Below, one piece after another: positions 26,247 through 34,763 of a stretch of 64,000 bases of DNA. The stretch's first letter is position 1; every line of letters begins with the position of its first letter. The position numbers and the translations under genes were made by a program. Under the pieces are notes generated by a model, which saw nothing but the letters and a program-made list of their open reading frames with translations, was not told the DNA's origin and searched no databases. The DNA comes from Pontivivens insulae (GTDB lineage: Bacteria; Pseudomonadota; Alphaproteobacteria; Rhodobacterales; Rhodobacteraceae), in assembly GCF_900302495.1 (NCBI RefSeq), contig NZ_OMKW01000004.1:512074-576073 (forward strand), read 5' to 3'.

Positions 26247-27788
26247 ATGTTCCGTATTTTCCGCCTCGCACTCTTGGCAAGCACGGTCAGCGCAGCGCCT
26301 CTTATGGCTGACCCTCTGGCGCTGGTCATCACGAATTCAGACTATGCGAATGGCCCTCAGGCAACGGTGCCGGATCATGCGGATCTTGTGCGCGCCTATG
26401 AAGAGGCGGGCTTCACTGTCGAAGGTGGTCAGGATCTGACACGCGCAGAGATGTTCACGCTGCTGACATCCTTTCAACGCGATGTGGCAGATGCGGAGCG
26501 GCTCGTAATTCATCTCAGCGGTCACACTGCGACAGCAGGTGGTGAAACATGGTTCCTGCCGGTCGATGCCCGCGACGACAGCGTCGTGCGCCTCGCCTTC
26601 ACGATGCCAACGGTCGATTTGTTTCTCGACATGGCGGCAGAGCAGGAGGGGAGGTCCGTTGTCTTCCTTGGCACTGCAACGGATGCAGGGTTGGAAGGTG
26701 ATGGTTTCGAACCTGGATTGGGACGGGTCTATGTCCCGACGGGCGCTCTGATGGTCAGCGGCCCGGCGCAAGCCGTGGCCGACATCGCCACGGATCGGGC
26801 TTTGTCGGAAGGGGCGTCATTCCGCAGCTTTGTCAGCGATCTGCCCGACGACATCAGCCGTCTGGGGTTCGCTTCGCCAGATGCAACACTTGTTCCGCTG
26901 CGCGAAGACCTGCCCGATGATCTAGGAGAAGCGCCTGCCGAACCGCAATCTGAGCCGGAACCCGATGAACAACAGGTGGATCCGGCGGAGGCGACGGAAC
27001 AGGCGCTTGAGCTGGACCGCGATGACCGCGTCGCCATTCAGGAAAACCTTGTTGTCCTCGGCTATAACACACGCGGGATAGATGGGATTTTCGGACCGGG
27101 TACGCGCGGCGCGATTTCTGCATGGCAAGGCGAACAGGATTTTGAGGGGACGTCCTTCCTGACGGCCGGACAGTTGAGGCTCTTGGGCCTGCAAGCGGAC
27201 AATCGCAGGGCGGAAATCGCGGCTGAGCAGGAGCGTCTGCGCCAGCAGCGCGAAGCGGAGGATCGCGCCTTCTGGCAGAGTTCCGGTTCTGATGGAAGCG
27301 AAGAGGGTCTGAGGGTCTACCTGCGCAACTACCCCAATGGTCTTTTCGCCGCGGAGGCACAGACACAGCTTGATGCCATCGAAGCGGAGCAGCGCGCCTT
27401 GGCGAGTGCTGAGGTGCAGGCCGCGTGGCAATCCGCGATGGAGACGAACACGATTGAAGGATACGAGCAATTCCTTGCGCAATATCCCGACAGTGAGTTC
27501 GCGACGACGGCTCGGGCGCGTATTGATCAGATCAACGAGCAGGAAAATCGTGTTGATGCCAATCTTCAGGCACAAGAGGATGCACTTGGCCTCAACACCG
27601 CGAACCGATTGCTTGTGCAGGTTCGCCTTGCCTCCCTCGGCTATGCGATTCCGTCTGTGAATGGACGTTTTGACGCCGCCACGCGTGAGGCGATTGCCCA
27701 GTTTCAGCGTGAATACGGGCAGGAGCCGACTGGCTATCTCAACCAGACGACAGTGCGCCAGCTCATCACGCTCGCACCCGCTGAGTGA
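26247..27788 (+). CDS. Caspase-fold protein without cysteine, with peptidoglycan-binding domains
   Basis: The 513-residue product has a signal peptide (cleavage near LMAD, residue 22). Residues 23 to about 215 are caspase-like: ALVITNSDYANGPQATVPDH and LVIHLSGHTA with the catalytic-type His93. At the place of the catalytic Cys it reads VVFLGTATD, and I find no Cys in the whole protein, so it should be inactive as a protease. Then come an acidic linker, a PG_binding_1 domain (about 255-305), a coiled-coil/TPR-like part (about 320-440) and a second PG_binding_1 domain at the end. The ATG at 26247 has AGGAAAGG upstream. Confidence 0.8.
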   Translation: MFRIFRLALLASTVSAAPLMADPLALVITNSDYANGPQATVPDHADLVRAYEEAGFTVEGGQDLTRAEMFTLLTSFQRDVADAERLVIHLSGHTATAGGETWFLPVDARDDSVVRLAFTMPTVDLFLDMAAEQEGRSVVFLGTATDAGLEGDGFEPGLGRVYVPTGALMVSGPAQAVADIATDRALSEGASFRSFVSDLPDDISRLGFASPDATLVPLREDLPDDLGEAPAEPQSEPEPDEQQVDPAEATEQALELDRDDRVAIQENLVVLGYNTRGIDGIFGPGTRGAISAWQGEQDFEGTSFLTAGQLRLLGLQADNRRAEIAAEQERLRQQREAEDRAFWQSSGSDGSEEGLRVYLRNYPNGLFAAEAQTQLDAIEAEQRALASAEVQAAWQSAMETNTIEGYEQFLAQYPDSEFATTARARIDQINEQENRVDANLQAQEDALGLNTANRLLVQVRLASLGYAIPSVNGRFDAATREAIAQFQREYGQEPTGYLNQTTVRQLITLAPAE

Positions 27789-27797
27789 TATCTGTAG

Positions 27798-27823
27798 GGG
27801 CCATCCCGAAACGTGGGTGGCCC
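27798..27823 (+). terminator. Hairpin after the caspase-like gene
   Basis: GGGCCATCCC (27798-27807) and GGGTGGCCC (27815-27823) form an imperfect stem ten bases after the stop codon, followed by the pyrimidine-rich TTCGTCCTTTCT. It is a plausible first terminator, ahead of the stronger one at 27866. Confidence 0.45.
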
Positions 27824-27865
27824 TTCGTCCTTTCTCAGATGCACATCACTCATCGGCACCTACGA

Positions 27866-27895
27866 AAAAGGCCGCTCTTTGCAGAGCGGCCTTTT
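27866..27895. terminator. Bidirectional terminator between the caspase-like gene and rpmJ
   Basis: AAAAGGCCGCTCT and AGAGCGGCCTTTT form a 13-bp perfect inverted repeat with a TTGC loop. The A run on one side and T run on the other let it work in both directions, for the caspase-like gene (+) and for rpmJ (-). Confidence 0.92.
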
Positions 27896-27918
27896 GAAAA
27901 CCTTGCGAAGCGGATGCT

Positions 27919-28044
27919 TCAGCCCTGACGGGCTTTGAACCGGGGCTGCGTCTTGTTGATGACGTAGACACGGCCCTTGCGGCGCACGACGCGGCAATCG
28001 CGGTGGCGCTGCTTGAGGGAGCGAAGCGAGTTCTTGACCTTCAT
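27919..28044 (-). CDS. rpmJ: 50S ribosomal protein L36
   Basis: The reverse strand encodes 41 residues: [20 protein letters not shown], then [20 protein letters not shown] and a final G. This is the zinc-free (C-minus, YkgO-like) form of L36 that is usual in Alphaproteobacteria: the four zinc ligands are absent and a single Cys remains. GGAGAAGACC before the ATG provides the ribosome binding site. It is monocistronic, with a bidirectional terminator downstream and tRNA-Val upstream on the same strand. Confidence 0.97.
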   Translation of the reverse strand: MKVKNSLRSLKQRHRDCRVVRRKGRVYVINKTQPRFKARQG

Positions 28045-28126
28045 GGTCTTCTCCTGTCTCAGCGGCGCGGCGAGCGCCTTGGGTTTCGGTGCCGGGGTGA
28101 GCGAACCTCACATCGGCAGAATTGGA

Positions 28127-28201
28127 TGGTGGGCGTAACTGGGATTGAACCAGTGACCCCTTCGATGTCAACGAAGTGCTCTCCCGCTGAGCTATACGCC
28201 C
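28127..28201 (-). tRNA. tRNA-Val (GAC anticodon)
   Basis: The reverse strand folds as a complete 75-nt tRNA. Acceptor arms GGGCGTA and TACGCCC pair fully; the D stem is GCTC/GAGC; the anticodon stem CTTCG/CGAAG holds the loop TTGACAT with anticodon GAC; the T arm is ACTGG-TTCAATC-CCAGT. The discriminator is A and CCA is encoded in the DNA. It reads the valine codons GUC and GUU. Confidence 0.97.
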
Positions 28202-28530
28202 ATCCAGTCCGACAGTTGCCCGCCGGAAGTGAGGGGTAATTGCCACGAGTCGCAGGGGGCGTCAACCGGACTTTCACAACCGGTGCAGTCCTTTGCCGAG
28301 AAATTTCACATTGCCCGTCAAAAGATCCGATTGGGCGCGTGATGTACCCGACGACGTCCCGCGATTTGGCCTTCAAAACAGTGCTATGTCCTGCTTTGCC
28401 CGAAGCGATGTCGGGGACCATACGCGAGAGTTGATACGAGATATCACACGGCATGACTGGTTCCATCCGCAAAACCGGTTAGGGTGGTGACGCTGGGGAA
28501 ACAAAAACAGGTTTGGAGGATACTGAACCG
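28202..28530. other. Intergenic region between tRNA-Val and the dehydrogenase gene
   Basis: No convincing gene was found in these 329 bases on either strand; short open frames lack ribosome binding sites and sensible composition. It should hold the promoters for tRNA-Val (-) and for the downstream dehydrogenase (+). GGAGGA at 28515-28520 is the ribosome binding site of the latter. Confidence 0.6.
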
Positions 28531-29961
28531 ATGACGACAGCCACCAATGAGCCAAGCTTTCGCGAATCCGTAGATATGATGTTCAACAGGGCTGTGGCCC
28601 TGATGGATTTGCCGCCGGGCCTTGTGGAGAAGATCAGGGTTTGTAACGCGACCTATACTGTGCGCTTCGGCGTGCGCATGCGGGGTGATATCCACACCTT
28701 CACAGGCTATCGCGCCGTGCATTCTGAACATATGGAGCCGGTCAAAGGCGGCATCCGCTATGCGGGCAATGTGAACCAGAACGAGGTCGAGGCGCTGGCC
28801 GCCCTGATGACCTATAAATGCGCATTGGTCGAAACGCCTTTCGGCGGCTCCAAAGGTGGTCTGGCCATCGATCCTCGCGATTATAACGAGGAAGAGCTGG
28901 AGCGGATCACCCGCCGCTTCGCCTATGAACTGATCAAGCGTGACCTGATCCATCCGTCACAAAACGTGCCTGCCCCAGACATGGGCACTGGCGCGCGCGA
29001 GATGGCGTGGATCGCCGATCAATACAAGCGAATGAACACCACAGACATCAATGCGCGGGCCTGTGTCACGGGCAAACCGCTCAACGGTGGCGGTATCGCG
29101 GGGCGTGTCGAGGCGACGGGGCGCGGCGTTCAATATGCGCTCAAAGAGTTCTTCCGCTATAAAGAGGATGTCGCGAAGGCCGGTCTTTCGGGCAAGCTCG
29201 ATGGCAAACGCGTCGTGGTGCAGGGCCTTGGCAATGTGGGCTATCACGCCGCCAAGTTCCTGTCTGAGGAAGATGGCTCCATCGTGACCTGCATCATCGA
29301 ACGTGATGGGGCGATCATGAACGCGCAGGGCCTGAATGTAGAGGATGTCTCTGCGCATATCCGCGCCAATGGCGGCGTGAAGGGTTTCCCAGGCGCTGAT
29401 TATGTCGAGGACGGCGCGAAGGGGCTGGAAGAGGAATGCGACATCCTGATCCCAGCCGCGCTCGAAGGCGTGATCAACATGGAGAACGCAGCGCGCATCA
29501 AGGCACCGCTGATCATCGAAGCCGCGAACGGTCCTGTGACTGCGGGTGCGGACGAAGTTCTGCGTGCCAAGGGCTGTGTGATCATTCCCGATATGTACGC
29601 GAATGCGGGCGGCGTGACCGTCTCTTATTTCGAGTGGGTAAAGAACCTGTCCCACATCCGGTTCGGCCGTATGGAGCGGCGTCAGGAAGAGGCGCGGCAC
29701 GAGCTGCTGGTTGATGAGCTTGAAAAGATGTCAGCGCAGGGATCGAACATCACCCTCTCTGACACGTTCAAAAAGAAGTACCTGCATGGTGCAGGGGAGT
29801 TGGAGCTGGTCCGCTCTGGCCTCGATGACACGATGCGTGAAGCCTACCAGTCTATGCAGGCCATTTGGCATGAGCGCGATGACGTGAATGACCTGCGCAC
29901 TGCCGCCTATCTCGTATCTATCGGCCGTGTGGCATCCAGCTATGTAAGCATGGGCCTCTAA
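28531..29961 (+). CDS. Glu/Leu/Phe/Val dehydrogenase (glutamate dehydrogenase family)
   Basis: The 476-residue protein has the ELFV dehydrogenase N-domain with YKCALVETPFGGSKGGLA (the Lys before ALVE binds substrate, and GGSKGG is the glycine-rich signature) and a Rossmann domain with VVVQGLGNVGYHAAKFL. It oxidatively deaminates glutamate or a branched-chain amino acid with NAD(P). The family member cannot be told by eye; the length and the IVTCIIERDG region fit glutamate dehydrogenase. The ATG at 28531 has GGAGGA upstream and is preferred over an upstream TTG. A terminator follows directly. Confidence 0.92.
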   Translation: MTTATNEPSFRESVDMMFNRAVALMDLPPGLVEKIRVCNATYTVRFGVRMRGDIHTFTGYRAVHSEHMEPVKGGIRYAGNVNQNEVEALAALMTYKCALVETPFGGSKGGLAIDPRDYNEEELERITRRFAYELIKRDLIHPSQNVPAPDMGTGAREMAWIADQYKRMNTTDINARACVTGKPLNGGGIAGRVEATGRGVQYALKEFFRYKEDVAKAGLSGKLDGKRVVVQGLGNVGYHAAKFLSEEDGSIVTCIIERDGAIMNAQGLNVEDVSAHIRANGGVKGFPGADYVEDGAKGLEEECDILIPAALEGVINMENAARIKAPLIIEAANGPVTAGADEVLRAKGCVIIPDMYANAGGVTVSYFEWVKNLSHIRFGRMERRQEEARHELLVDELEKMSAQGSNITLSDTFKKKYLHGAGELELVRSGLDDTMREAYQSMQAIWHERDDVNDLRTAAYLVSIGRVASSYVSMGL

Positions 29962-29968
29962 ATAGTAT

Positions 29969-29993
29969 CGGGGGGCGGTTTGCCCCCCGTTTT
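29969..29993 (+). terminator. Rho-independent terminator after the dehydrogenase
   Basis: CGGGGGGC and GCCCCCCG form an 8-bp stem with loop GGTTT, followed by TTTT and then C. Confidence 0.88.
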
Positions 29994-30014
29994 CACGTCT
30001 CCCGAAGCGCCAGT

Positions 30015-30494
30015 TCAGGCGGCTTCGTCGCGAATGGCGATCATCGTCTGAATTGCATCCGCCATGTTTTTCGCGGTCTGTGCGTGTGCAGCGCCACCGA
30101 CACCCAAACGGCGGCCCGACCGCCACCAAAGCCCGGGCACCGACTCGCGCTTCGCCCTCTCGTTCAGCACAAGCAGGAAGCCATTTGACGGCTTGAACGC
30201 GAAGAGCCCCCGCTCGATCCGCACGACATCTTCAAAACGGGCAAGGTCACGGCCAGATTCATCGGTGAGCCGGTCCTCATACATCAGGATAGCCCGGCTG
30301 GCAGCCGCATACATTCCCCACGCCTGCCGTCCTGCAACGACCAGAACAACGACGAGCAGCAGAATAGCCCATGGGGATTGCGGCGGCTGAAGTGCCAGAA
30401 CCGCAGCAGCCATTGCCGCCAACCCACCTGTCATTGCCAGCCCGAACCAGCGTCGTGCGGGGGACAAGGTGAGCGTCAACATGGGATCAGACAT
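30015..30494 (-). CDS. Two-span membrane protein of unknown function
   Basis: The 159-residue product has two hydrophobic segments (about 16-35 and 41-60), then a soluble domain of about 95 residues with the beta-rich pattern YEDRLTDESGRDLARFEDVV and PSNGFLLVLNERAKRESVPG. This layout resembles small bacterial PH-like membrane proteins, but no family is certain. GGAGG lies five bases before the ATG at 30494, so the longer reading to 30545 is rejected. It converges with the dehydrogenase gene. Confidence 0.7.
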   Translation of the reverse strand: MSDPMLTLTLSPARRWFGLAMTGGLAAMAAAVLALQPPQSPWAILLLVVVLVVAGRQAWGMYAAASRAILMYEDRLTDESGRDLARFEDVVRIERGLFAFKPSNGFLLVLNERAKRESVPGLWWRSGRRLGVGGAAHAQTAKNMADAIQTMIAIRDEAA

Positions 30495-30625
30495 CGCGGC
30501 CTCCTGACTTGACCATTGCATATGTCGGCCCGCCCGCCGGGTCACCTGCTTTTTTGCTCAGGGAGGCCATGGCGTGTATGCCAAAATTATCGTAAAACAA
30601 TAATCGAATCGAAATGGAGATTATC

Positions 30626-31207
30626 ATGCGCATCGCTTTCGCCGCGGCCCTATTGACCTGCCTGACAGGCTGCGCGGGCTTAACACCACAAGGCCTGTTG
30701 CAGGCTATGCGGTTCGATCCTTTGACAACTGATCCCACTGTTATCGAAGTGGCTGCGGCTTTGGATGAGGCGGTTGAACTGTCGGCGGATGGTCTGCAAA
30801 TCGCAATCTCCTTCAACGCTGACGAAGATGGCGCGCTTCTGGTGTCCGAAGTGGTGGCATTAGAGGTTACCGAAACCCTCTCACTGCCCGGCGATATCCG
30901 TGCCGCGGAGGATCAACGGCTGTGGCGCGCACGTTTCCCGGACGAGGGCGCGGCACGCTTTTCCGCCGCTCAGGCAGCCATTCTGGAACTGCGTGAGGCT
31001 GACGTGCAGGGAACGGGGTCACTCTCAATCACCGTCGGCCAAGGATGTACCGGGGACCGGGTGCCCGACACTCTGTCATTTCGCAGCTGGCTCAGGATGG
31101 ACGCCGGGGGCGCATTCATTCCCTTCTCGCGCAGCGATGATCTGTTCGCTCTGATGGACGAGGCTGAAGCAGAGGCATTGCGCAGGCAGCTCACTGCCAG
31201 CTGCTAG
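30626..31207 (+). CDS. Putative lipoprotein
   Basis: The 193-residue product has a lipoprotein signal: MRIAFAAALLTCLTGCAG with lipobox LTGC and the acylated Cys at about 16. The mature part is acidic and beta-rich, with two more Cys, at about 142 and at the very C-terminus (LTASC), which may form a disulfide. No family is recognised. The start at 30626 follows GGAG by seven bases. It ends three bases from the convergent enolase-superfamily gene. Confidence 0.75.
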   Translation: MRIAFAAALLTCLTGCAGLTPQGLLQAMRFDPLTTDPTVIEVAAALDEAVELSADGLQIAISFNADEDGALLVSEVVALEVTETLSLPGDIRAAEDQRLWRARFPDEGAARFSAAQAAILELREADVQGTGSLSITVGQGCTGDRVPDTLSFRSWLRMDAGGAFIPFSRSDDLFALMDEAEAEALRRQLTASC

Positions 31208-31210
31208 AGC

Positions 31211-32431
31211 TCACCCTCCAGCAAATCGTTCCTCACCATCATAGCGCAGCGGCCGGTCCTGCATCTCCAAATGCAACCGGTCGCCCTTATAGGGATGCGC
31301 CTTTAAGACGTCCTCGTTGATGTCGATACCCATGCCCGGTCCGCTGGGCGGAATGATATGTCCTCGCTCAACCCGGATGGGCTCAACCAGCAGATCGGCC
31401 TGGAATCCCAGTCCTTCTCCGATGGTCTCGGCGATCAGGAAGTTGGGGCAGGACAGCGCAAGCTGGATATTTGCAGCCCACTCGACCGGTCCTGCATAAA
31501 GGTGGGGCGCCAGTTGCGCGCCGAAGCCCTCGGCCATGGCCGCAATTTTCTTGGCTTCCCATAGACCGCCTACCCGGCCAAGGGCGGGCTGCAAGATGGA
31601 GGCCGCACCACTTCGCAGGACATGCGCGAATTCGTATTTGGTTGTCAGACGCTCACCTGTCGCGATCGGAACGCGCACGGCCTGCGCGACCTTGGCCAGA
31701 TCACCGCTCATATCTGGCGGACAAGGCTCCTCAAACCAAAGCGGGTCATAAGCCTCCAGTCGACGCCCCATACGGATCGCCGCGTCCGGTGTGAACTGCC
31801 CATGTGTTCCGAACAGCAAATCCGCTCGCGCTCCGACGGCTTTGCGGATTTCCCGACAGAACGCCTCTGACCGGTCCAAATCGTATTGCGAGGGCTGATG
31901 TCCACCCATGATGGTGTAGGGGCCGGCAGGGTCGAATTTCAGCGCGGTAAAACCCCGCTCGATCCACTCGGACGCGGCTTGCGCAGACCGTTGTGGGGAG
32001 TTGTAGAAGCCAGCGGGGTCTTCACCCTCCATCGGATAGAGGTACGTGTAGGCGCGAACCCGCTCCTGCACCCGACCGCCCAGCAAGGCGTGAACCGGCT
32101 GGTTCAGCGCTTTCCCGCGAATATCCCAGCATGCCATTTCAAGTCCAGAGAAGGCCCCCATCACCGTGGGGTCAGGGCGTTGAGTGAACCCGGACGAATG
32201 CACCCGGCGGAACATCTTTTCTATCTCAGCGGGATCGCATCCGCGCATATGGCGATTGAAGACGTCCTCAATGACCGCGTGCATGGCTGTCGGCCCGACT
32301 GCCGCGGCATAACATTCGCCCCAACCGTGCAATCCGGTGTCGGTATGGACTTTCACCAGTAAGAAATACCGCCCGCCATAGCCCGGCGGCGGGTTTCCAA
32401 CTGTGAAGATCTCAACGGCGTCTAGCTTCAT
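31211..32431 (-). CDS. Mandelate racemase/muconate lactonizing enzyme family protein
   Basis: The 406-residue protein is an enolase-superfamily sugar-acid dehydratase type: YFLLVKVHTDTGLHGWGECY in the capping domain, then the barrel with LWFEEPCPPD, GERLTTKYEF, QPALGRVGGLWEAKK and APHLYAGPVEWAANIQ. Where most dehydratases of the GalD type have DxHG for the first metal ligand, this one reads FGTHGQ. The His is kept, but the Asp is Gly. The substrate is probably an acid sugar, unproven. The ATG at 32431 begins at the family start; 114 upstream codons in frame are not coding-like. Confidence 0.85.
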   Translation of the reverse strand: MKLDAVEIFTVGNPPPGYGGRYFLLVKVHTDTGLHGWGECYAAAVGPTAMHAVIEDVFNRHMRGCDPAEIEKMFRRVHSSGFTQRPDPTVMGAFSGLEMACWDIRGKALNQPVHALLGGRVQERVRAYTYLYPMEGEDPAGFYNSPQRSAQAASEWIERGFTALKFDPAGPYTIMGGHQPSQYDLDRSEAFCREIRKAVGARADLLFGTHGQFTPDAAIRMGRRLEAYDPLWFEEPCPPDMSGDLAKVAQAVRVPIATGERLTTKYEFAHVLRSGAASILQPALGRVGGLWEAKKIAAMAEGFGAQLAPHLYAGPVEWAANIQLALSCPNFLIAETIGEGLGFQADLLVEPIRVERGHIIPPSGPGMGIDINEDVLKAHPYKGDRLHLEMQDRPLRYDGEERFAGG

Positions 32432-32654
32432 CCGGGCTTGCTTTCGAATGGGTGTTCTTGTCAAAAAGCTGACATTCTTCAGTGACTGTGCTTTCGAACA
32501 CCCTTCGCACACAAGGCTAAACTGCGCGCGGTTTTGCGACGTCTGGCCAAACAAAAGAGGGTGCCGGCACCTGCCGCCTGATAGATCCGGACAAAGGTTA
32601 TCGTGCTGATCAATCGAGGGTGGCCCCCGGTATTTGCCGGAGGCCGTCTTCACA

Positions 32655-33587
32655 TCAGGGCAGGGGGATGTGTTCCTGATCGTCGCCCGGTGGCAACTGG
32701 AATCGGCCGTGCCGCCAGTCGCCTGCGCGCCAGGCCTCTTTCGCGGCGTCGATCTTGTCTTGCGACGACGCAACGAAGTTCCACCAGATGTAACGCGGGC
32801 CGTTCAGCGTTTCGCCACCCAGCAGCATCAGGCGGCTATCGTGCTCCGCTGTGACAGTGATCGCGTCTCCGGGGCGGAAGACCATCATCCGGCCAGCCTC
32901 GTAAGTTTCGCCTGCAATCGTCACGGCACCGGATACGACATAGATCCCGCGATCTTCGTGATCGTCGGGCAAAGGCAGTTTTGCCCCGGCTGTTAGATGG
33001 GCATCGGCGTAGAACATTTCCGAGAACACATCGACCGGGGCGCGTTCTCCATACAGGTTGCCAAGGATCAGACGAACCTGCTTCCCCTCACCTTCCAAAA
33101 GCGGAAGCTCGCGCTTGGGCACATGTTGAAAGCCGGGTGCCCGCTCCTCTTCGTTCTCAGGCAGGGCAACCCAGGTTTGAATGCCAAACAGGCTCGAACC
33201 GTCCTTGTCACGCTCGCGCTGCGGTGTGCGCTCGGAGTGCGTGATACCGTTGCCAGCAATCATCCAGTTTACCGCGCCGGGTTCGATATCGAGCGATGAG
33301 CCAACGCTGTCGCGATGATGGATCGCACCTTGATAAAGGTACGTAACGGTCGCCAAACCAATATGCGGGTGTGGCCGCACATCGATGCCCTTGTCGGTCA
33401 GAAATTCAGCAGGTCCCATTTGATCAAAGAAGATGAATGGCCCGACCATCTGGCGTTTTGGCGCGGGCAGTGCGCGGCGTACTTCGAAGCCCCCCAGATC
33501 ACGGGCACGGGGGACGATCAATGTGTCGATCAGGTCAATCTCGTCGCCCATTGGGCAAGAGGGATCGAGGGCAGGGTTCCAACTCAT
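32655..33587 (-). CDS. Pirin family protein
   Basis: The 310-residue protein is a bicupin of the pirin family. The N-terminal metal site is visible: RPHPHIGLATVTYLYQGAIH gives two His, and MIAGNGITHSERTP gives the third His and the Glu. Pirins bind Fe; some are quercetin dioxygenases, others act as redox-sensing regulators. The C-terminal LGGETLNGPRYIWWNFVASS is the family signature. A dyad lies in its promoter region. Confidence 0.93.
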   Translation of the reverse strand: MSWNPALDPSCPMGDEIDLIDTLIVPRARDLGGFEVRRALPAPKRQMVGPFIFFDQMGPAEFLTDKGIDVRPHPHIGLATVTYLYQGAIHHRDSVGSSLDIEPGAVNWMIAGNGITHSERTPQRERDKDGSSLFGIQTWVALPENEEERAPGFQHVPKRELPLLEGEGKQVRLILGNLYGERAPVDVFSEMFYADAHLTAGAKLPLPDDHEDRGIYVVSGAVTIAGETYEAGRMMVFRPGDAITVTAEHDSRLMLLGGETLNGPRYIWWNFVASSQDKIDAAKEAWRAGDWRHGRFQLPPGDDQEHIPLP

Positions 33588-33618
33588 GGCACTCTCCTAT
33601 ATTTTCCTGATGCATAAC

Positions 33619-33641
33619 TATCTCGTATCTATCGTGAGATA
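33619..33641. promoter_or_regulatory. Dyad in the pirin promoter region
   Basis: TATCTC (33619-33624) and GAGATA (33636-33641) form a 6-bp inverted repeat around an 11-base spacer, 30-55 bases upstream of the pirin start. It could be an operator for a LysR-type or ArsR-type regulator. No consensus is known to me. Confidence 0.3.
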
Positions 33642-33681
33642 AGGTACATTTTTGGAAACAAAATGTGCCAACTGGGCCCGA

Positions 33682-34347
33682 TTAGCGAAGCCACCTCTCA
33701 AATTCAGCCTCTCCAACACCGGCAAATCGCATGATGCGGCTGTCAGGCTCTCGCCGCATCCATCCAAGTGTTATCATCCGCTCCAACAAGGCCGCACCAA
33801 GGGCACCAGCGATGTGGTCGCGACGCTCCGACCAATCGAGGCAAGGCCGCACAAAAGGGCGCCTGAGCGCATGCAGCGCTGGCAGATCAATCCCGAACTT
33901 GCTGAGTGCGGCGTTCCCTTCGACAGACGGAACCATGAATGAATCAAGCCAGCCCTTGGCCTGCATCCGTTCGGCCATACGCACAGCCATTGGCCCGGCC
34001 AAGTGATCATAGCACACGCGCATCGCCCGCATGTCTGCGTTCCGCGGGCCAGTTCGTATGTGCTTCACCGGGCCAGAGAGCGCCATCAGGCGTTCGAGGA
34101 TGTCCGCGACCTCGGCGCTTGCCAGCCGGAAATAGCGATGCTTCCCCTGGCTCGCGCCCTCCAGCAATCCGCCGTCGCGCAGCTGCGCTAGATGGGTTGA
34201 GGCGGTTTGTCGGGTGATCCCCGCAACTTCGGCAAGTTCGCCTGCGGTCAGCGCGCGGCCGTCCATCAGCGCGGCAAGCATCAGAGCGCGCGCAGGGTCA
34301 CCGATCAATCTGGCCAAGTGGGCGATATTGGGTCCGGTCATGTTCAT
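33682..34347 (-). CDS. ArsR family winged-helix transcriptional regulator
   Basis: The 221-residue protein begins with an ArsR-type wHTH: LARLIGDPARALMLAALMDG, LTAGELAEVAGITRQTASTH, then the wing KHRYFRLASAEVADILERLM. A C-terminal domain of about 120 residues follows with a single Cys (MRVCYDHLAG), a feature of the longer ArsR relatives. No metal-site ELCVCD box is present. Two ATGs are possible, at 34347 and 34341. It is divergent from the NIPSNAP/ABM pair and a 20-bp palindrome lies in between. Confidence 0.88.
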   Translation of the reverse strand: MNMTGPNIAHLARLIGDPARALMLAALMDGRALTAGELAEVAGITRQTASTHLAQLRDGGLLEGASQGKHRYFRLASAEVADILERLMALSGPVKHIRTGPRNADMRAMRVCYDHLAGPMAVRMAERMQAKGWLDSFMVPSVEGNAALSKFGIDLPALHALRRPFVRPCLDWSERRDHIAGALGAALLERMITLGWMRREPDSRIMRFAGVGEAEFERWLR

Positions 34348-34379
34348 TTTGCCTTTTTGCCATCCAGGACGAACTCGAC

Positions 34380-34399
34380 GGTTCGAGCGTGATCGAACC
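34380..34399. promoter_or_regulatory. Palindromic operator candidate for the ArsR-type regulator
   Basis: GGTTCGA-GCGTGA-TCGAACC is a perfect 7-bp dyad in the 104-base divergent region between the regulator and the NIPSNAP gene. A second overlapping dyad, CGAAC/GTTCG, lies at 34370-34385. A direct repeat, GCCTTTT(T)GCCATCC, flanks the region at 34351-34365 and 34410-34423. Placement and symmetry fit autoregulation. Confidence 0.5.
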
Positions 34400-34451
34400 A
34401 ACGCATATCGCCTTTTGCCATCCTGCGATGTGACCCAAGCAGGAGACAAAC

Positions 34452-34763
34452 ATGCTGACATGCATCATTCGTTACGAGATCGAACCCTATCAACGTGCGG
34501 ATTTCGATCAATATGCCCGCATTTGGGGCCAGGCGATCCCGGAATGCGGCGCAAATCTCATAGGCTATTTTTCACCGCGCGAAGGCACGACGACAACGGC
34601 CTACGGGATCTACTCAATTCGTGATCTCGCAAGCTACGAAGCCTATCGCGCCCGCCTTGCCGATCACCCGCTGGGGCGGCAGAATTACGATTTCGCGCAG
34701 CAACGCCGCTTTATCCGGCGGGAAGATCGCGCATTTTATGTCAACGCATGTGAGGCCCCATGA
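34452..34763 (+). CDS. NIPSNAP family protein
   Basis: The 103-residue protein fits a NIPSNAP/ABM-like ferredoxin fold: the opening MLTCIIRYEIEPYQRADFDQ, central GANLIGYFSPREG and YGIYSIRDLASYEAYRARLA, and a C-terminal RRFIRREDRAFY. Such small dimeric alpha-beta-barrel proteins are often monooxygenases or stabilisers of reactive substrates. Its start has CAGGAGA upstream. The stop overlaps the next gene by four bases. The pair is divergent from its likely ArsR-type repressor. Confidence 0.88.
   Translation: MLTCIIRYEIEPYQRADFDQYARIWGQAIPECGANLIGYFSPREGTTTTAYGIYSIRDLASYEAYRARLADHPLGRQNYDFAQQRRFIRREDRAFYVNACEAP

Noticed and set aside
27919..28044. Lack of zinc-binding cysteines in L36 as a possible stress paralogue
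   Set aside because: The cysteine-free form is the usual L36 of Alphaproteobacteria, so it is not unusual here.
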